A stretch of 64,000 nt of DNA from JBMFVE01 sp049966155 (GCA_049966155.1 JBMFVE010000002.1:1-64000), one strand, 5' to 3'; positions 16,946 to 27,008 are shown, counted from the stretch's first letter. A program made the numbers and translations. Notes: a model not told the origin generated them from the letters alone.

Positions 16946-18412
16946 ATGGCAAATCGTTCTAAAATAATTGGCGAAGCTTTAACCTTTGATGATGTGCTCC
17001 TTGTTCCGAATTATTCGACTGTTTTACCTCGTGAGACGGACGTACGGACGAAGTTGACAAGGAACATAAGCTTGAATATACCACTTGTGAGTGCTGCAAT
17101 GGACACGGTAACCGAGAGCGAGCTGGCTATAGCCATAGCCAGGGAAGGGGGTATTGGAATCATTCATAAAAATCTGTCTATAGAGAGACAGGCGGAGGAG
17201 GTGGATAAGGTAAAGAGGTCAGAAAGCGGGATGATATCCGACCCGATTACACTCGGACCGGATAGCTCTGTCCGTGATGCAATAGAACTGATGGGAAGGT
17301 ATCACATCTCAGGTATTCCTATTGTTGAAGGAGAAAAGCTGGTTGGGATACTTACAAATCGTGACTTGAGGTTTGTAGAAGACAAAGAAGTACCTGTTAA
17401 AACTCTCATGACAAAAGAAAATCTTGTCACTGCAAAATTAGGAACGACATTGGAGGATGCTGAAAAAATTTTACAAAAGTACAAGATAGAAAAACTTCCT
17501 GTGGTTGATAATTCAGGGCGGCTTCGCGGTCTAATTACGTTTAAGGATATTCAGAAAAAGAAAAAGCATCCCGATGCTTGCAAGGATGACAGGGGACGCC
17601 TTAGAGTTGGTGCGGCTGTTGGAGTTAAATTTGACACCATGGATCGCATTCAGGCCTTGATAAGAGCTGGCGTGGATGTTGTGGTTGTAGACACTGCGCA
17701 CGGTCATTCACATGGCGTAATAGAAATGGTAAGAAGAGTAAAAAAACAGTTCCCCGAGCTTGAACTTATTGCAGGTAATGTTGGTACGAGAGAAGCCACA
17801 ATTGCTCTGATAAAAGCAGGCGTTGACGCTGTAAAGGTAGGGATTGGTCCGGGAAGCATTTGCACTACAAGAGTTGTTGCAGGAATAGGAATACCGCAAA
17901 TAACAGCTGTTATGGAATGTTCAAAAGCTGCTTCAAAATATGATATCCCGGTAATTGCCGACGGTGGAATTAAACAGACCGGTGATATAGCAAAGGCAAT
18001 TGCGGCTGGTGCCGACAGTGTCATGATTGGAAATCTCTTTGCAGGAGTCGAAGAGAGCCCGGGTGAAAAGATCTTATACGAAGGCCGACAATATAAAACA
18101 TATCGTGGAATGGGCTCTCTGGAGGCAATGAAGGCAGGGAGCAGTGATAGGTATTTCCAGGATGTCGAAGATGACATAAAAAAGTTAGTACCTGAAGGAA
18201 TCGAAGGGAGAGTCCCATACCGTGGTCCATTGAGTGATACGGTATATCAGATGGTCGGCGGACTGAGGTCAGCCATGGGATATATGGGATGCAAAACGAT
18301 CTCTGAATTGAAAGAAAAGGCAAGGTTTATAAAAATCACATCGGCTGGATTAACAGAGAGTCATCCTCACGACGTCGATATCGTCAAGGAAGCCCCAAAT
18401 TATCACTTATGA
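16946..18412 (+). CDS. guaB: Inosine-5'-monophosphate dehydrogenase
   Basis: Oxidises IMP to XMP, the committing step to GMP. I prefer ATG 16946 (MANRSKII) over ATG 16940 because GGAG at 16934-16937 is correctly spaced only for the second. Residues: N-terminal ALTFDDVLLVP; two CBS domains at about 96-206 (DPITLGPDSSVRDAI and PVKTLMTKENLVTA); catalytic loop GPGSICTTR with Cys306; then SDRYFQD...VPYRGP of the flap. About 488 residues is standard. Its stop overlaps the next start by ATGA. Confidence 0.97.
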   Translation: MANRSKIIGEALTFDDVLLVPNYSTVLPRETDVRTKLTRNISLNIPLVSAAMDTVTESELAIAIAREGGIGIIHKNLSIERQAEEVDKVKRSESGMISDPITLGPDSSVRDAIELMGRYHISGIPIVEGEKLVGILTNRDLRFVEDKEVPVKTLMTKENLVTAKLGTTLEDAEKILQKYKIEKLPVVDNSGRLRGLITFKDIQKKKKHPDACKDDRGRLRVGAAVGVKFDTMDRIQALIRAGVDVVVVDTAHGHSHGVIEMVRRVKKQFPELELIAGNVGTREATIALIKAGVDAVKVGIGPGSICTTRVVAGIGIPQITAVMECSKAASKYDIPVIADGGIKQTGDIAKAIAAGADSVMIGNLFAGVEESPGEKILYEGRQYKTYRGMGSLEAMKAGSSDRYFQDVEDDIKKLVPEGIEGRVPYRGPLSDTVYQMVGGLRSAMGYMGCKTISELKEKARFIKITSAGLTESHPHDVDIVKEAPNYHL

Positions 18413-19518
18413 AATTGACTGAGCTCCAGAAGCACTCAATTGAAGCAGTAGAACATTTGCAGGCTTTTTTAAGGGCAAATTCTATAGATGCCTTTTTTGT
18501 AAGTAGCCCCCACAATGTGCGATACCTTACAAATTTCACCGGTTCAGCTGGTAACTGCCTGGTTTTCAAAGATGAGTCTTTTTTTCTTACTGACTTTCGT
18601 TATAGAACGCAGGCAAAGGATGAAGTGGTGAGCAGCGAGACGGTTGTCTTCAAGGGGGACTTAATTCATTTTATAAAAAAGAGGTTTTTTAAAAACAATA
18701 GCAAAGCAAACTTAGCTGTTGAAGACAGCCTTTCGATCAAAGAGTTCGATGAAATTGTATCCGTACTCCCAAATTTGAAAGTAAAAAAAACCTCCCAGGT
18801 GATAGAGAAGCTTGCAGCAGTTAAGTCAAACATCGAGATTGATCTGATAATTAAGGCAAACAAAATAAGTCAGCTTGCTCTTGAAACGCTTCTTGAGCAA
18901 CCAATTGTAGGAAAGAGCGAAAAGGAGTTAGCAGCAACAATTGAATACAATCAAAAGATATTTGGTGCGTCAAAAGAGTCGTTCGATACGATTGTGGCGA
19001 GCGGGTTTAGGGGAGCAATGCCGCATGGTGTAGCTTCCGGCAAATTGGTGAAAAAAGATGAGTTTGTCACATTTGATTTTGGCTCTTTTTACAGCGGCTA
19101 TGCGTCGGACATCACACGTACGTTCCGAACGGGTAGGAAAACAGAGTCAGTTATGATGAAAGTCTTTAAAATAGTAATGGATGCACAAAGAAGGGCAATT
19201 GAAAAAGCGAAAGCTGGAGTTGCTGCAAAACAGGTCGATAAAGCAGCGAGAGATTACATTGAGAGGAAAGGATATGGAAGGTTTTTTGGCCACGGTACAG
19301 GACATGGAATTGGTTTAAGAATCCATGAGCTGCCAAAAGTCTCACAATTTTCAGACGACATTCTTATGGAAGGGAATGTAATTACTATTGAGCCAGGTAT
19401 TTATTTGCCTGGAACGGGTGGTGTAAGGATTGAAGATGATTTTCTTGTTACTTCTGATGGTTTAAAATGCTTAACTGATTTTCCAAAGGACGTTGATTAT
19501 TATCTTGAAAAGAGATGA
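18409..19518 (+). CDS. M24 aminopeptidase, Xaa-Pro aminopeptidase type
   Basis: A 369-residue pita-bread-fold metallopeptidase. The creatinase-like N-terminal domain (about 1-135) contains NVRYLTNFTGSAGNCL, and the catalytic domain has all five metal ligands: Asp223 (FDFGSFYSG), Asp234 (SDITRTF), His299 (GTGHGIG), Glu328 (IEPGIY) and Glu342 (RIEDDF). It removes N-terminal residues preceding proline from peptides, in the cytosol. It is coupled by 4-bp overlaps to guaB upstream and the glycosyltransferase downstream. Length and motifs fit PepQ/PapA-type enzymes of about 360 residues. Confidence 0.93.
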   Translation: MKLTELQKHSIEAVEHLQAFLRANSIDAFFVSSPHNVRYLTNFTGSAGNCLVFKDESFFLTDFRYRTQAKDEVVSSETVVFKGDLIHFIKKRFFKNNSKANLAVEDSLSIKEFDEIVSVLPNLKVKKTSQVIEKLAAVKSNIEIDLIIKANKISQLALETLLEQPIVGKSEKELAATIEYNQKIFGASKESFDTIVASGFRGAMPHGVASGKLVKKDEFVTFDFGSFYSGYASDITRTFRTGRKTESVMMKVFKIVMDAQRRAIEKAKAGVAAKQVDKAARDYIERKGYGRFFGHGTGHGIGLRIHELPKVSQFSDDILMEGNVITIEPGIYLPGTGGVRIEDDFLVTSDGLKCLTDFPKDVDYYLEKR

Positions 19519-20831
19519 ATAATAAAGTACTTATAATAGCGTATTACTTTCCTCCAATGGGTTTAAGCGGAGTACAGCGAACTCTTAAATTTGCGAAGTA
19601 TCTCCCGCTTTATAAATGGGAACCTACCGTGCTGACCGTCACCCCTACAGCATACTTTGCTCTTGACTACTCAATGCTGAGGGAGATATCGGACTCGAAC
19701 ATTCGAACTGTGCGGACCAATTCAATCGACCCTACTCGATTGTTTGAACGAGATAAGCCAATTAAAATGCCTCATGAGAATATAAGGAGTTTGCTGAGTA
19801 AGATAAGTCAGACGGTCTTCATTCCTGATAACAAAATCGGCTGGAAACGGGAAGCACTTAAGGTGGGCAGGAAGCTTTTGCATGAAGAAACCTTTGATGT
19901 AATATTGTCCACCGCTCCCCCGTATACATGTCATTTAATTGGTATGACCCTGGCTAAGGAAACAGGTGTACCACTGGTACTTGATTACCGCGATGCATGG
20001 GTTGATAACCCGCTTCATTTTTATTTGACACCATTTCATAAGATGCTTCATCAACGCCTTGAAAAGGCCGCACTCCACTCTTCGAATAAGGTCATTACAA
20101 TAAATCGCAGAATAAAGGAAGTAATGATAGTCAGATATCCTTTCTTGAGTTACCATGATATTTCCATAATTCCTCAGGGGTATGATCCGGATGACTTTCA
20201 GGTTGGTGACCCATTGAAGCTCCCATTTACTGAAAAAATGCGCTTTACTTATGCAGGTACATTTTACAGGAATCGCACGCCGAAGTTCTTTTTAAAAGCA
20301 TTGGCAGAAGTGTTAAGCCAGAATCCTAAAATGAGACAAAAGGTGGAAGCAGTTTTCATTGGTACTTTCAGGAAAGAAAATTATGGTTTGATTGATTCGC
20401 TCGGATTAGGTGATGTTGTTAAGGTTTTTGGATATCTTGATCATGGTTCGACAGTTCGTTATCTAATAACAAGTGATGTATTATGGATGACGATAGGACC
20501 GGGTAAAGGAGAGGACATGATTTCCACCGGGAAACTCTTTGAATATATAGGCAGCCGCAAGCCGATTCTGGGACTGGTTCCTGATGGCATTGCCAGCAAA
20601 ACAATTCTTGAAACAGGTGCGGGTAGAGTTGTTCCGCCTACGGATATACCTGCAATTAAGAAAGCAATTCTTGAATTGTACGCACTCTGGGAAAAGAATG
20701 AACTCCCTGAAATTCCGACGGAATATGCTGAGAAATACGATAGACGAAAGTTAACTGGTGAACTTGCGCGGGAACTTTCATTGCAACTTGATCATCGGGG
20801 TTCGTTTGTAAAATTGGAGGGAAAATCTTGA
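19515..20831 (+). CDS. GT4-family glycosyltransferase
   Basis: A 438-residue GT-B fold protein. The N-terminal domain begins KVLIIAYYFPPMGLSGVQRTLKFAKYL, with a YYFPP motif common to GT4 enzymes acting on nucleotide sugars, and includes STAPPYTCHLIG and DYRDAWVDNPL. The C-terminal donor domain has FTYAGTF, LGDVVKVFGYLDH and GKLFEYIGSRKPILGLVP, where the E-Y-x-G-x-x-K-P stretch contacts the nucleotide sugar. It probably adds a sugar to a surface polysaccharide or lipid. Overlaps of four bases with both neighbours tie it to purD and the peptidase. Confidence 0.85.
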   Translation: MNNKVLIIAYYFPPMGLSGVQRTLKFAKYLPLYKWEPTVLTVTPTAYFALDYSMLREISDSNIRTVRTNSIDPTRLFERDKPIKMPHENIRSLLSKISQTVFIPDNKIGWKREALKVGRKLLHEETFDVILSTAPPYTCHLIGMTLAKETGVPLVLDYRDAWVDNPLHFYLTPFHKMLHQRLEKAALHSSNKVITINRRIKEVMIVRYPFLSYHDISIIPQGYDPDDFQVGDPLKLPFTEKMRFTYAGTFYRNRTPKFFLKALAEVLSQNPKMRQKVEAVFIGTFRKENYGLIDSLGLGDVVKVFGYLDHGSTVRYLITSDVLWMTIGPGKGEDMISTGKLFEYIGSRKPILGLVPDGIASKTILETGAGRVVPPTDIPAIKKAILELYALWEKNELPEIPTEYAEKYDRRKLTGELARELSLQLDHRGSFVKLEGKS

Positions 20832-22111
20832 AGGTACTTGTAATTGGAGGAGGGGGAAGGGAGCACGCGATTGTTGACGCAATTATTCACAGTGACCCCG
20901 GCGCGTCAGTTTACTGTGTCCCGGGCAATGCTGGAATTGCCGGTCAGGCAAAGTGTCCACCTATAAACCCGGACAACTTTTCAGATCTTGTATCGTTTTG
21001 TAATGAAGAGGGAATTGAACTTACCGTGGTCGGACCGGAACAATATTTGTCAAATGGGATCGTAGATTTCTTTATAGAAAGAGGTTTAAGAATCTTTGGG
21101 CCGACTAGGGCAGCTGCTCGGCTTGAGACAAGCAAGGTCTTTGCCAAGCATTTTATGAAAAGGTGGAATATTCCAACTGCAGAATTTCGAATCTTCAATA
21201 AGAATCAAAGAGCCGAACTTAAGGATTATCTCAGGAGGTCTAAGTACCCTGTTGTGTTAAAAGCCGACGGACTGGCTGCTGGCAAAGGGGTAATAATTGT
21301 TAATGATTATCGACAGGGCGAGCTGGAACTGTCAAATTTTTTTGATAGGAAAGTGTTCGGTTCTGCGGGAGAAACTATTGTTGTTGAAGAATTCTTGGAT
21401 GGGGTAGAAGCATCATTGTTTGCAGTAACAGACGGGAGGAACTACGTCCTTCTCCCTGCGGCTCAGGATTACAAGCGCATCGGAGAAAATGATACCGGTC
21501 TGAATACCGGCGGGATGGGTTCGTATGCGCCGACGCCTTTTCTTGACAAAAAAAATCTCGACATTGTAAAATCTGAAGTTATTGAGAGGGTGATTGAAGG
21601 TACAAATGCAGAATCATTTCCATTTCGTGGGTGTCTATATTGTGGATTGATGATTACAGATGATGGTCCAAAGGTTGTGGAATTTAATTCGCGCTTTGGC
21701 GATCCGGAGACTCAGTCGGTGCTCCCATTAATAGAACCTCGATTTCTTGATTTAGTTTCATCCTGTGTCGATGGGGAATTGAGTGGATTTCGAATCAATA
21801 TAGGTGAAGCTGTTTCGGTTTGTGTTGTCGCTGCTTCCAGGGGATATCCGGGAAAGTATGAATCAGGAAAGGAGATAAAAAATCTGAACACTGCACTGAA
21901 TGATGTGAGAATCTATCATTCAGGGACAAAATTTCAGGACGGCAGGTTAGTAACATCTGGCGGGAGAGTATTGAGCACCGTTGGAATAGATCGCAAGGGC
22001 AGCTATACTGTTGCAGCTGAGAGAGCCTATAAGGCACTCGACCTGATATCGTTTGAAGGAATGTATTTTAGAAGAGATATTGGAAATAAAGTCATTAAAC
22101 AGGAAAAATAA
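20828..22111 (+). CDS. purD: Phosphoribosylamine-glycine ligase
   Basis: GAR synthetase, second step of de novo purine synthesis. The start is TTG at 20828, whose TTGA overlaps the stop of the preceding gene and which follows GGAGGGAAAATC. The 427-residue ATP-grasp protein starts MKVLVIGGGGREHAI (family signature), with GPTRAAARLETSKVFAKHFM, VLKADGLAAGKGVII, NTGGMGSYAP and VVEFNSRFGDPETQ. It is in the same run as guaB, giving two purine genes among unrelated ones. Confidence 0.97.
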   Translation: MKVLVIGGGGREHAIVDAIIHSDPGASVYCVPGNAGIAGQAKCPPINPDNFSDLVSFCNEEGIELTVVGPEQYLSNGIVDFFIERGLRIFGPTRAAARLETSKVFAKHFMKRWNIPTAEFRIFNKNQRAELKDYLRRSKYPVVLKADGLAAGKGVIIVNDYRQGELELSNFFDRKVFGSAGETIVVEEFLDGVEASLFAVTDGRNYVLLPAAQDYKRIGENDTGLNTGGMGSYAPTPFLDKKNLDIVKSEVIERVIEGTNAESFPFRGCLYCGLMITDDGPKVVEFNSRFGDPETQSVLPLIEPRFLDLVSSCVDGELSGFRINIGEAVSVCVVAASRGYPGKYESGKEIKNLNTALNDVRIYHSGTKFQDGRLVTSGGRVLSTVGIDRKGSYTVAAERAYKALDLISFEGMYFRRDIGNKVIKQEK

Positions 22112-22122
22112 AAAGGAGCAAA

Positions 22123-23049
22123 ATGAAAATTCTCGTTACAGGCGGAGCAGGGTTTATAGGATCAAACATTGTTGATGCTCTCATAAGTAATGGCCATGAG
22201 GTATCTGTTGTGGATGATTTAAGCAGCGGTAGCATAGAAAACCTTAATCCACTTGCCAAATTTTATCAGTTAGATGTTCGTGATCAATCTGTTGAAAAAA
22301 TATTTAAAGAAAATCAATTTGATATTGTGAATCATCATGCTGCTCAAATGGACGTCAGAAAGTCCGTTGCAGATCCGATTTTTGATGCAAGCGTGAATAT
22401 TGTTGGGTCACTAAACCTCTTGCAAAACTCATTGAAATATGGCGTGAAAAAAATTATATTCGCATCTACTGGAGGGGCAATCTATGGCGAACAGGATTAT
22501 TTCCCCGCCGATGAATCCCACCCCACCCGTCCCCTTTCACCTTACGGAATTGCCAAACTTTCGGTTGAAAAGTATCTTTTTTATTACAAAGTGGTGCATG
22601 GACTTGAACATGTTATTCTCCGTTATGCAAATATTTATGGTCCGCGACAGAACCCACATGGAGAGGCTGGGGTGGTTGCGATATTTGCAAGTAAGATGTT
22701 AGCCGGTGAGCAACCGGTTATAAATGGAGATGGAAAGCAAACCCGCGATTATACGTTCGTTGGAGATGTAGTTAGAGCAAATCTTTTAGCCCTGGATTAT
22801 AACGGGTCAGAAATTTTTAACATTGGAACAGGGAAAGAAACCGATGTGAATCATTTATTTTTAAAGCTTAGAGAGCTGACACATTCACAGTGCGAAGAGA
22901 AACATGGTGCAGCAAAAGCCGGTGAGCAAATGAGGAGTGTGATTGATTATTCCAAAGCTGAGCGCATGCTGGGCTGGAAGCCGGAAGTCAGCCTGGAAAA
23001 TGGTTTAAAAATTACAGTCGAATATTTCAGAAATAAGTTTCAGAGATGA
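22123..23049 (+). CDS. NAD-dependent sugar-nucleotide epimerase (UDP-glucose 4-epimerase-like)
   Basis: A 308-residue extended SDR. The NAD-binding TGGAGFIGSN (6-15), DVRD at 51-54, the catalytic Ser115 (FASTGGAIYGE), and Tyr141/Lys145 (SPYGIAK) are present, followed by RYANIYGPRQNPHGEAGVV. This pattern belongs to GalE-type UDP-hexose 4-epimerases of the shorter bacterial form; the exact sugar cannot be fixed. An AAAAGGAGC ribosome-binding site precedes ATG. It overlaps meaB by four bases. Together with the GT4 gene it suggests that surface-sugar genes are mixed into the run. Confidence 0.85.
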   Translation: MKILVTGGAGFIGSNIVDALISNGHEVSVVDDLSSGSIENLNPLAKFYQLDVRDQSVEKIFKENQFDIVNHHAAQMDVRKSVADPIFDASVNIVGSLNLLQNSLKYGVKKIIFASTGGAIYGEQDYFPADESHPTRPLSPYGIAKLSVEKYLFYYKVVHGLEHVILRYANIYGPRQNPHGEAGVVAIFASKMLAGEQPVINGDGKQTRDYTFVGDVVRANLLALDYNGSEIFNIGTGKETDVNHLFLKLRELTHSQCEEKHGAAKAGEQMRSVIDYSKAERMLGWKPEVSLENGLKITVEYFRNKFQR

Positions 23050-24005
23050 ATTTCGGCAAAGAAATGTACGGAAGACTTTACGCAGGCGATAAGGTTGCTG
23101 TTGCAAGGGCAATTTCTATAATTGAAAATCAGGACAGGGATGCAAAGGAAATACTTGACGCGATTTATGAACGGCTTGGACGGGCTTATCGGGTTGGCAT
23201 AACAGGGCCTCCAGGTGCTGGCAAAAGCACATTGGTCAGCAAGCTGGCTCTAAAGATAAATGAGAGCGGCAAAAAGGTAGGGATAATAGCCGTCGATCCG
23301 ACAAGTCCTTTTACAGGAGGGGCTTTGCTCGGGGATAGGGTTAGGATGATGGATTTAAGTTTAAGGGATGGAATTTTTATTCGAAGCATGGCCACAAGAG
23401 GGAGTCTCGGTGGACTGAGTAAGACATCTCACCATGCTGCAGACATCCTTGATGCAGCAGGTTTTGACTTTGTTTTACTGGAGACTGTTGGTGTAGGACA
23501 ATCGGAGCTGGATGTTGTGGAGACAGCCGATACAACTGTGGTTGTGCTCACTCCTGAATCAGGGGATTCTGTACAGGCGATGAAAGCAGGATTGATGGAA
23601 ATAGCAGATTTTTTTGTGTTAAACAAAGCTGACAGGCCGGGTGCGGATCAATCTTTTAATGCCATCACCACAATGCTTCAAATTGCTACAGGACAGCATA
23701 ACATCGTGAAGAATTCCAATGGATGGATGCCCTTCATTGTGAAAACAGTGGCGAGTGAGAACAAAGGAATAGAAGAAGTTTTAGCTGGAATTTCAAAACA
23801 TGCGGAATACCTTACATCTACAAAGAAGTTGATTGAAAAAAGGCGTGAACGAATAAAGAAAGTTATAAAAGAATCGGTTCAGGACATTCTTACAAAGAAG
23901 TTCTGGACACCTGAAAAGATTCGAGTCCTCGAGGAGAACCTGGATAAAGTTGTGGAAAATAAAATTTCTACATACAGGTTGGTCGAGGATCTGACAAAAT
24001 CATAG
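23046..24005 (+). CDS. meaB: Methylmalonyl-CoA mutase-associated GTPase MeaB
   Basis: A G3E-family GTPase that gates cofactor loading and protects adenosylcobalamin-dependent methylmalonyl-CoA mutase. The 319 residues show the P-loop GPPGAGKS (54-61), DPTSPFTGGALLGDRVRM, RGSLGGLS, ETVGVGQSE and NKAD, all hallmarks of MeaB/ArgK. No mutase subunit lies in the window. Presence of MeaB implies propionyl-CoA/methylmalonyl-CoA metabolism elsewhere, consistent with the adjacent acyl-CoA dehydrogenase. It is coupled to the epimerase by ATGA. Confidence 0.95.
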   Translation: MNFGKEMYGRLYAGDKVAVARAISIIENQDRDAKEILDAIYERLGRAYRVGITGPPGAGKSTLVSKLALKINESGKKVGIIAVDPTSPFTGGALLGDRVRMMDLSLRDGIFIRSMATRGSLGGLSKTSHHAADILDAAGFDFVLLETVGVGQSELDVVETADTTVVVLTPESGDSVQAMKAGLMEIADFFVLNKADRPGADQSFNAITTMLQIATGQHNIVKNSNGWMPFIVKTVASENKGIEEVLAGISKHAEYLTSTKKLIEKRRERIKKVIKESVQDILTKKFWTPEKIRVLEENLDKVVENKISTYRLVEDLTKS

Positions 24006-24054
24006 CTACGCACAAAATGCGCGGCCAAAGATAGCCAAAAACTGGAGGTTGACA

Positions 24055-25197
24055 ATGGACCTGAGCTTTTCGGATGAAAACAATCAAATTCGAAATCTCG
24101 CCAGAGATTTTGCTGAAAATGAAATTAAGCCTGTGGTAATGAAATACGATGAATCACAGGAATTCCCATTTGAGCTATTTCGGAAAATGGGTGAACTCAG
24201 CTTTATGGGGGTTACGGTCGATCCTAAATACGGTGGCGCAGGCCTTAGCTATGTAGATTATTGCATAATAATTGAAGAAATATCTAAGGTTGACCCGTCA
24301 GTTGGACTCTCTGTTGCAGCGCACAATGGACTCTGTACAAGTCATATTTATAATTTTGCCAGTGAGTATTTGAAAGAAAAGTACTTACCAGATCTTTCGA
24401 CAGGGAAAAAGATTGGAGCATGGGGATTAACTGAACCGGGAAGTGGAACCGATGCAGCTGGACTGAAGACGACAGCGGAAAAGGTTGAGGGCGGATATAT
24501 ATTAAACGGGGTTAAGCAGTTTACAACTCATGGGAGCGTAGGAGAAATAGCAGTAGTTATGGCTATCACGAACAGGGAGAAAGGCAAGAAGGGTATCAGT
24601 GCTTTTGTTCTGGAAAAAGGAATGAAGGGTTTTTCTGCAGGACGAAAAGAAAACAAACTGGGGATGAGAGCAAGCGACACATCCATGATGATAATTGACA
24701 ATGTATTTGTACCGGAAGAAAATCTTGTAGGGGCTGAAGGTGATGGATTCAGACAGGCCCTCCAGGTTCTTGATGCTGGAAGGATAGGAATTGCTGCGCT
24801 CTCGCTGGGCCTGGCTGAGGGTGCATTGGAAGCAAGCGTGAAGTATTCAAAAGAGAGAACCCAGTTTGGAAAACAGCTTGCTGATTTTCAGGCAATCCAG
24901 TGGAAAATTTCCGACATGGCAACCAAAGTTGAAGCTGCCCGTCTCCTGACGTACAAAGCTGCATACCTCAAAGATAGCGGGAAGGACATTACATTAGCTG
25001 CTGCGGCAGCAAAGTATTATGCAAGTGAGATTGCTGTCAGATGTGCAGAAGAGGCAGTGCAGATTCATGGCGGTTACGGTTATGTAAAAGATTTTCCAGT
25101 GGAGAAGTTCTATCGTGATGCGAAGCTCCTGACCATAGGTGAAGGAACTTCAGAAGTCCAAAAAATGGTCATTGCCAGAAAGATTTTAAAGAGTTAA
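24055..25197 (+). CDS. Short-chain acyl-CoA dehydrogenase (butyryl-CoA type)
   Basis: ATG 24055 is preferred: GGAGG at 24044-24048 is six bases upstream, while a TTG at 24049 abuts it. The roughly 380-residue flavoprotein has DPKYGGAGLSYVDYCI, GAWGLTEPGSGTDAAG, KQFTTHG, RERTQFGKQLADFQAIQWK (here KERTQFGK) and IGEGTSEVQK with the catalytic Glu363. It introduces the C2-C3 double bond in short-chain acyl-CoAs, with ETF as electron acceptor. Placement after meaB fits branched- or odd-chain substrate breakdown (butyryl- or isobutyryl-CoA); specificity is not determined. Confidence 0.93.
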   Translation: MDLSFSDENNQIRNLARDFAENEIKPVVMKYDESQEFPFELFRKMGELSFMGVTVDPKYGGAGLSYVDYCIIIEEISKVDPSVGLSVAAHNGLCTSHIYNFASEYLKEKYLPDLSTGKKIGAWGLTEPGSGTDAAGLKTTAEKVEGGYILNGVKQFTTHGSVGEIAVVMAITNREKGKKGISAFVLEKGMKGFSAGRKENKLGMRASDTSMMIIDNVFVPEENLVGAEGDGFRQALQVLDAGRIGIAALSLGLAEGALEASVKYSKERTQFGKQLADFQAIQWKISDMATKVEAARLLTYKAAYLKDSGKDITLAAAAAKYYASEIAVRCAEEAVQIHGGYGYVKDFPVEKFYRDAKLLTIGEGTSEVQKMVIARKILKS

Positions 25198-25236
25198 TCT
25201 CCTTTTCAAAATGTATAACAGACATTCAGGTGCAGG

Positions 25237-26928
25237 ATGAAAATTGCATATAAATTTTTGTTTCTCTTAATTATTCCTGCTTCAACATTTGGTCAGATCT
25301 CACAACTTAAGCCGGCAACCAGCAGGAACGGCATGGTTGTTTCTTCTGACTCAATTGCCACTTCTGTTGGTGTGGAAATTCTGCGAGAAGGTGGAAACGC
25401 CGTGGACGCTGCAGTTGCGGTTGGATTTGCACTTGCAGTCACTTATCCCCAGGCAGGAAATCTTGGGGGAGGTGGGTATTATCTGATTCATACCAGGGAT
25501 GGTAAGAATTTCGCAATTGATGCGCGTGAGACCGCTCCTTCCAGAGCCGCAAAGGGTATGTTTCTGGATGTAAATGGCAACGTTATTCCTAAAAAAAGTC
25601 TTCTGGGAGGCGCTTCAGCTGGCGTTCCGGGGAATGTCGATGGTCTAATTCTTGCTGAAGAAAAGTTTGGACGCCTGAGTTTAAAACAGGTGATTAAACC
25701 AGCAATCGACCTTGCCGGGGCAGGATTCAGGATCAACCGTCGACTATCTGATGCTTTTAAAGCAGCATGGAACGAATTTAAAAAGTTTCCTTCCACAATG
25801 AAATATTTTTCGCGGAACGGCAATCCTTATGTAGAAGGTGATACACTTGTACAAAAGGACCTGGCAAGAGTTTTGAGAAAAATATCTCAAGAAGGGAGGA
25901 GTGGATTTTACAATGGAGAAGTTCCACAGTTAATTGCTGAAACTGTGCACAAGACAGGCGGTATTATGACTGCGGAGGACATTGAGAACTATCATTCACT
26001 GTTGAAGGAGCCTGTTAGTGTGATATACAGAGGATACGATGTGGTGAGTATGCCGCCATCAAGTTCGGGAGGGGTTGCACTTGCTGAAATGTTTAACATT
26101 TTAAAACATTTCGATTTAAAAAAGTATGGATACGGTGCATCTCAATCCCTCCATTACGAAATAGAGGCAATGAGACGTGCTTATGCTGATAGGGATAGGT
26201 TTCTCGGTGATGATGCGTTTGTTCAGGTTCCTGTTCACAGGTTAATTTCAGATGAATATGCAGACAGCATATCAATGTCAATAGACACATTTTATGCCAC
26301 ACCAAGTTCAAGGATTTATCCTGAACTCATACATCCTGTTCGTGAGGGCGATCATACCACTCACTATTCTGTAATTGATAAGGAAGGGAATGCTGTAAGT
26401 GTTACGACCACACTCAACAGTTATTTTGGAGGAATGGTTGTGGTGGATGGTGCCGGGTTCTTTTTGAACAATGAGATGGATGATTTTAGTGTAAAACCTG
26501 GAATTCCCAATCAATTCGGAGCTATAGGTGGAGATGCTAATTCAATAGAACCGGGCAAAAGAATGTTAAGCTCCATGACCCCAACAATTGTTTTGGAGCG
26601 GGGGAAACCGTTCTTGATTCTCGGGTCGCCAGGCGGCACCACCATAATTAACTCAGTGCTGGAGGTAATCTTAAATGTGGTTGATTACAATATGTCACTT
26701 GTCAGGGCAATCATGGCGCCCAGGGTTCACCATCAATGGGTCCCGGACGAAGTTTTTTACGAACCCGGTTCACTCGTGTACGATGTTAAACAAAGCCTTA
26801 AGTCCAGAGGTTATAAATTGGTGGAGCGCCCTTTTATTGGAGAGGTTCAGGCTATTGAGGTAATGCCTGACGGGGAATACGAAGGTGTGGCTGATCCTCG
26901 TGGAGGGGGTACTGCAGAGGGTTATTAA
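25237..26928 (+). CDS. ggt: Gamma-glutamyltransferase (exported)
   Basis: A 563-residue Ntn-hydrolase that cleaves glutathione and gamma-glutamyl compounds in the periplasm. It has a signal peptide (1-20, ending FGQ), GGNAVDAAVA (53-62), NLGGGGYYL, and the autoprocessing site DHTTHYSVID with nucleophile Thr375, so it should mature into two subunits. The small subunit carries LNNEMDDF, MLSSMTPTIV and LGSPGG (substrate-binding). It ends the plus-strand run; the stretch from here to 27320 contains only the tRNA. Confidence 0.95.
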   Translation: MKIAYKFLFLLIIPASTFGQISQLKPATSRNGMVVSSDSIATSVGVEILREGGNAVDAAVAVGFALAVTYPQAGNLGGGGYYLIHTRDGKNFAIDARETAPSRAAKGMFLDVNGNVIPKKSLLGGASAGVPGNVDGLILAEEKFGRLSLKQVIKPAIDLAGAGFRINRRLSDAFKAAWNEFKKFPSTMKYFSRNGNPYVEGDTLVQKDLARVLRKISQEGRSGFYNGEVPQLIAETVHKTGGIMTAEDIENYHSLLKEPVSVIYRGYDVVSMPPSSSGGVALAEMFNILKHFDLKKYGYGASQSLHYEIEAMRRAYADRDRFLGDDAFVQVPVHRLISDEYADSISMSIDTFYATPSSRIYPELIHPVREGDHTTHYSVIDKEGNAVSVTTTLNSYFGGMVVVDGAGFFLNNEMDDFSVKPGIPNQFGAIGGDANSIEPGKRMLSSMTPTIVLERGKPFLILGSPGGTTIINSVLEVILNVVDYNMSLVRAIMAPRVHHQWVPDEVFYEPGSLVYDVKQSLKSRGYKLVERPFIGEVQAIEVMPDGEYEGVADPRGGGTAEGY

Positions 26929-27008
26929 ATGTCAGAATGGGGAATGCGTCACAGATGAAGGGTTAATGGGTTTGATGGAGTTAAGGATTTTAAGAAATCT
27001 GCCGTTTG

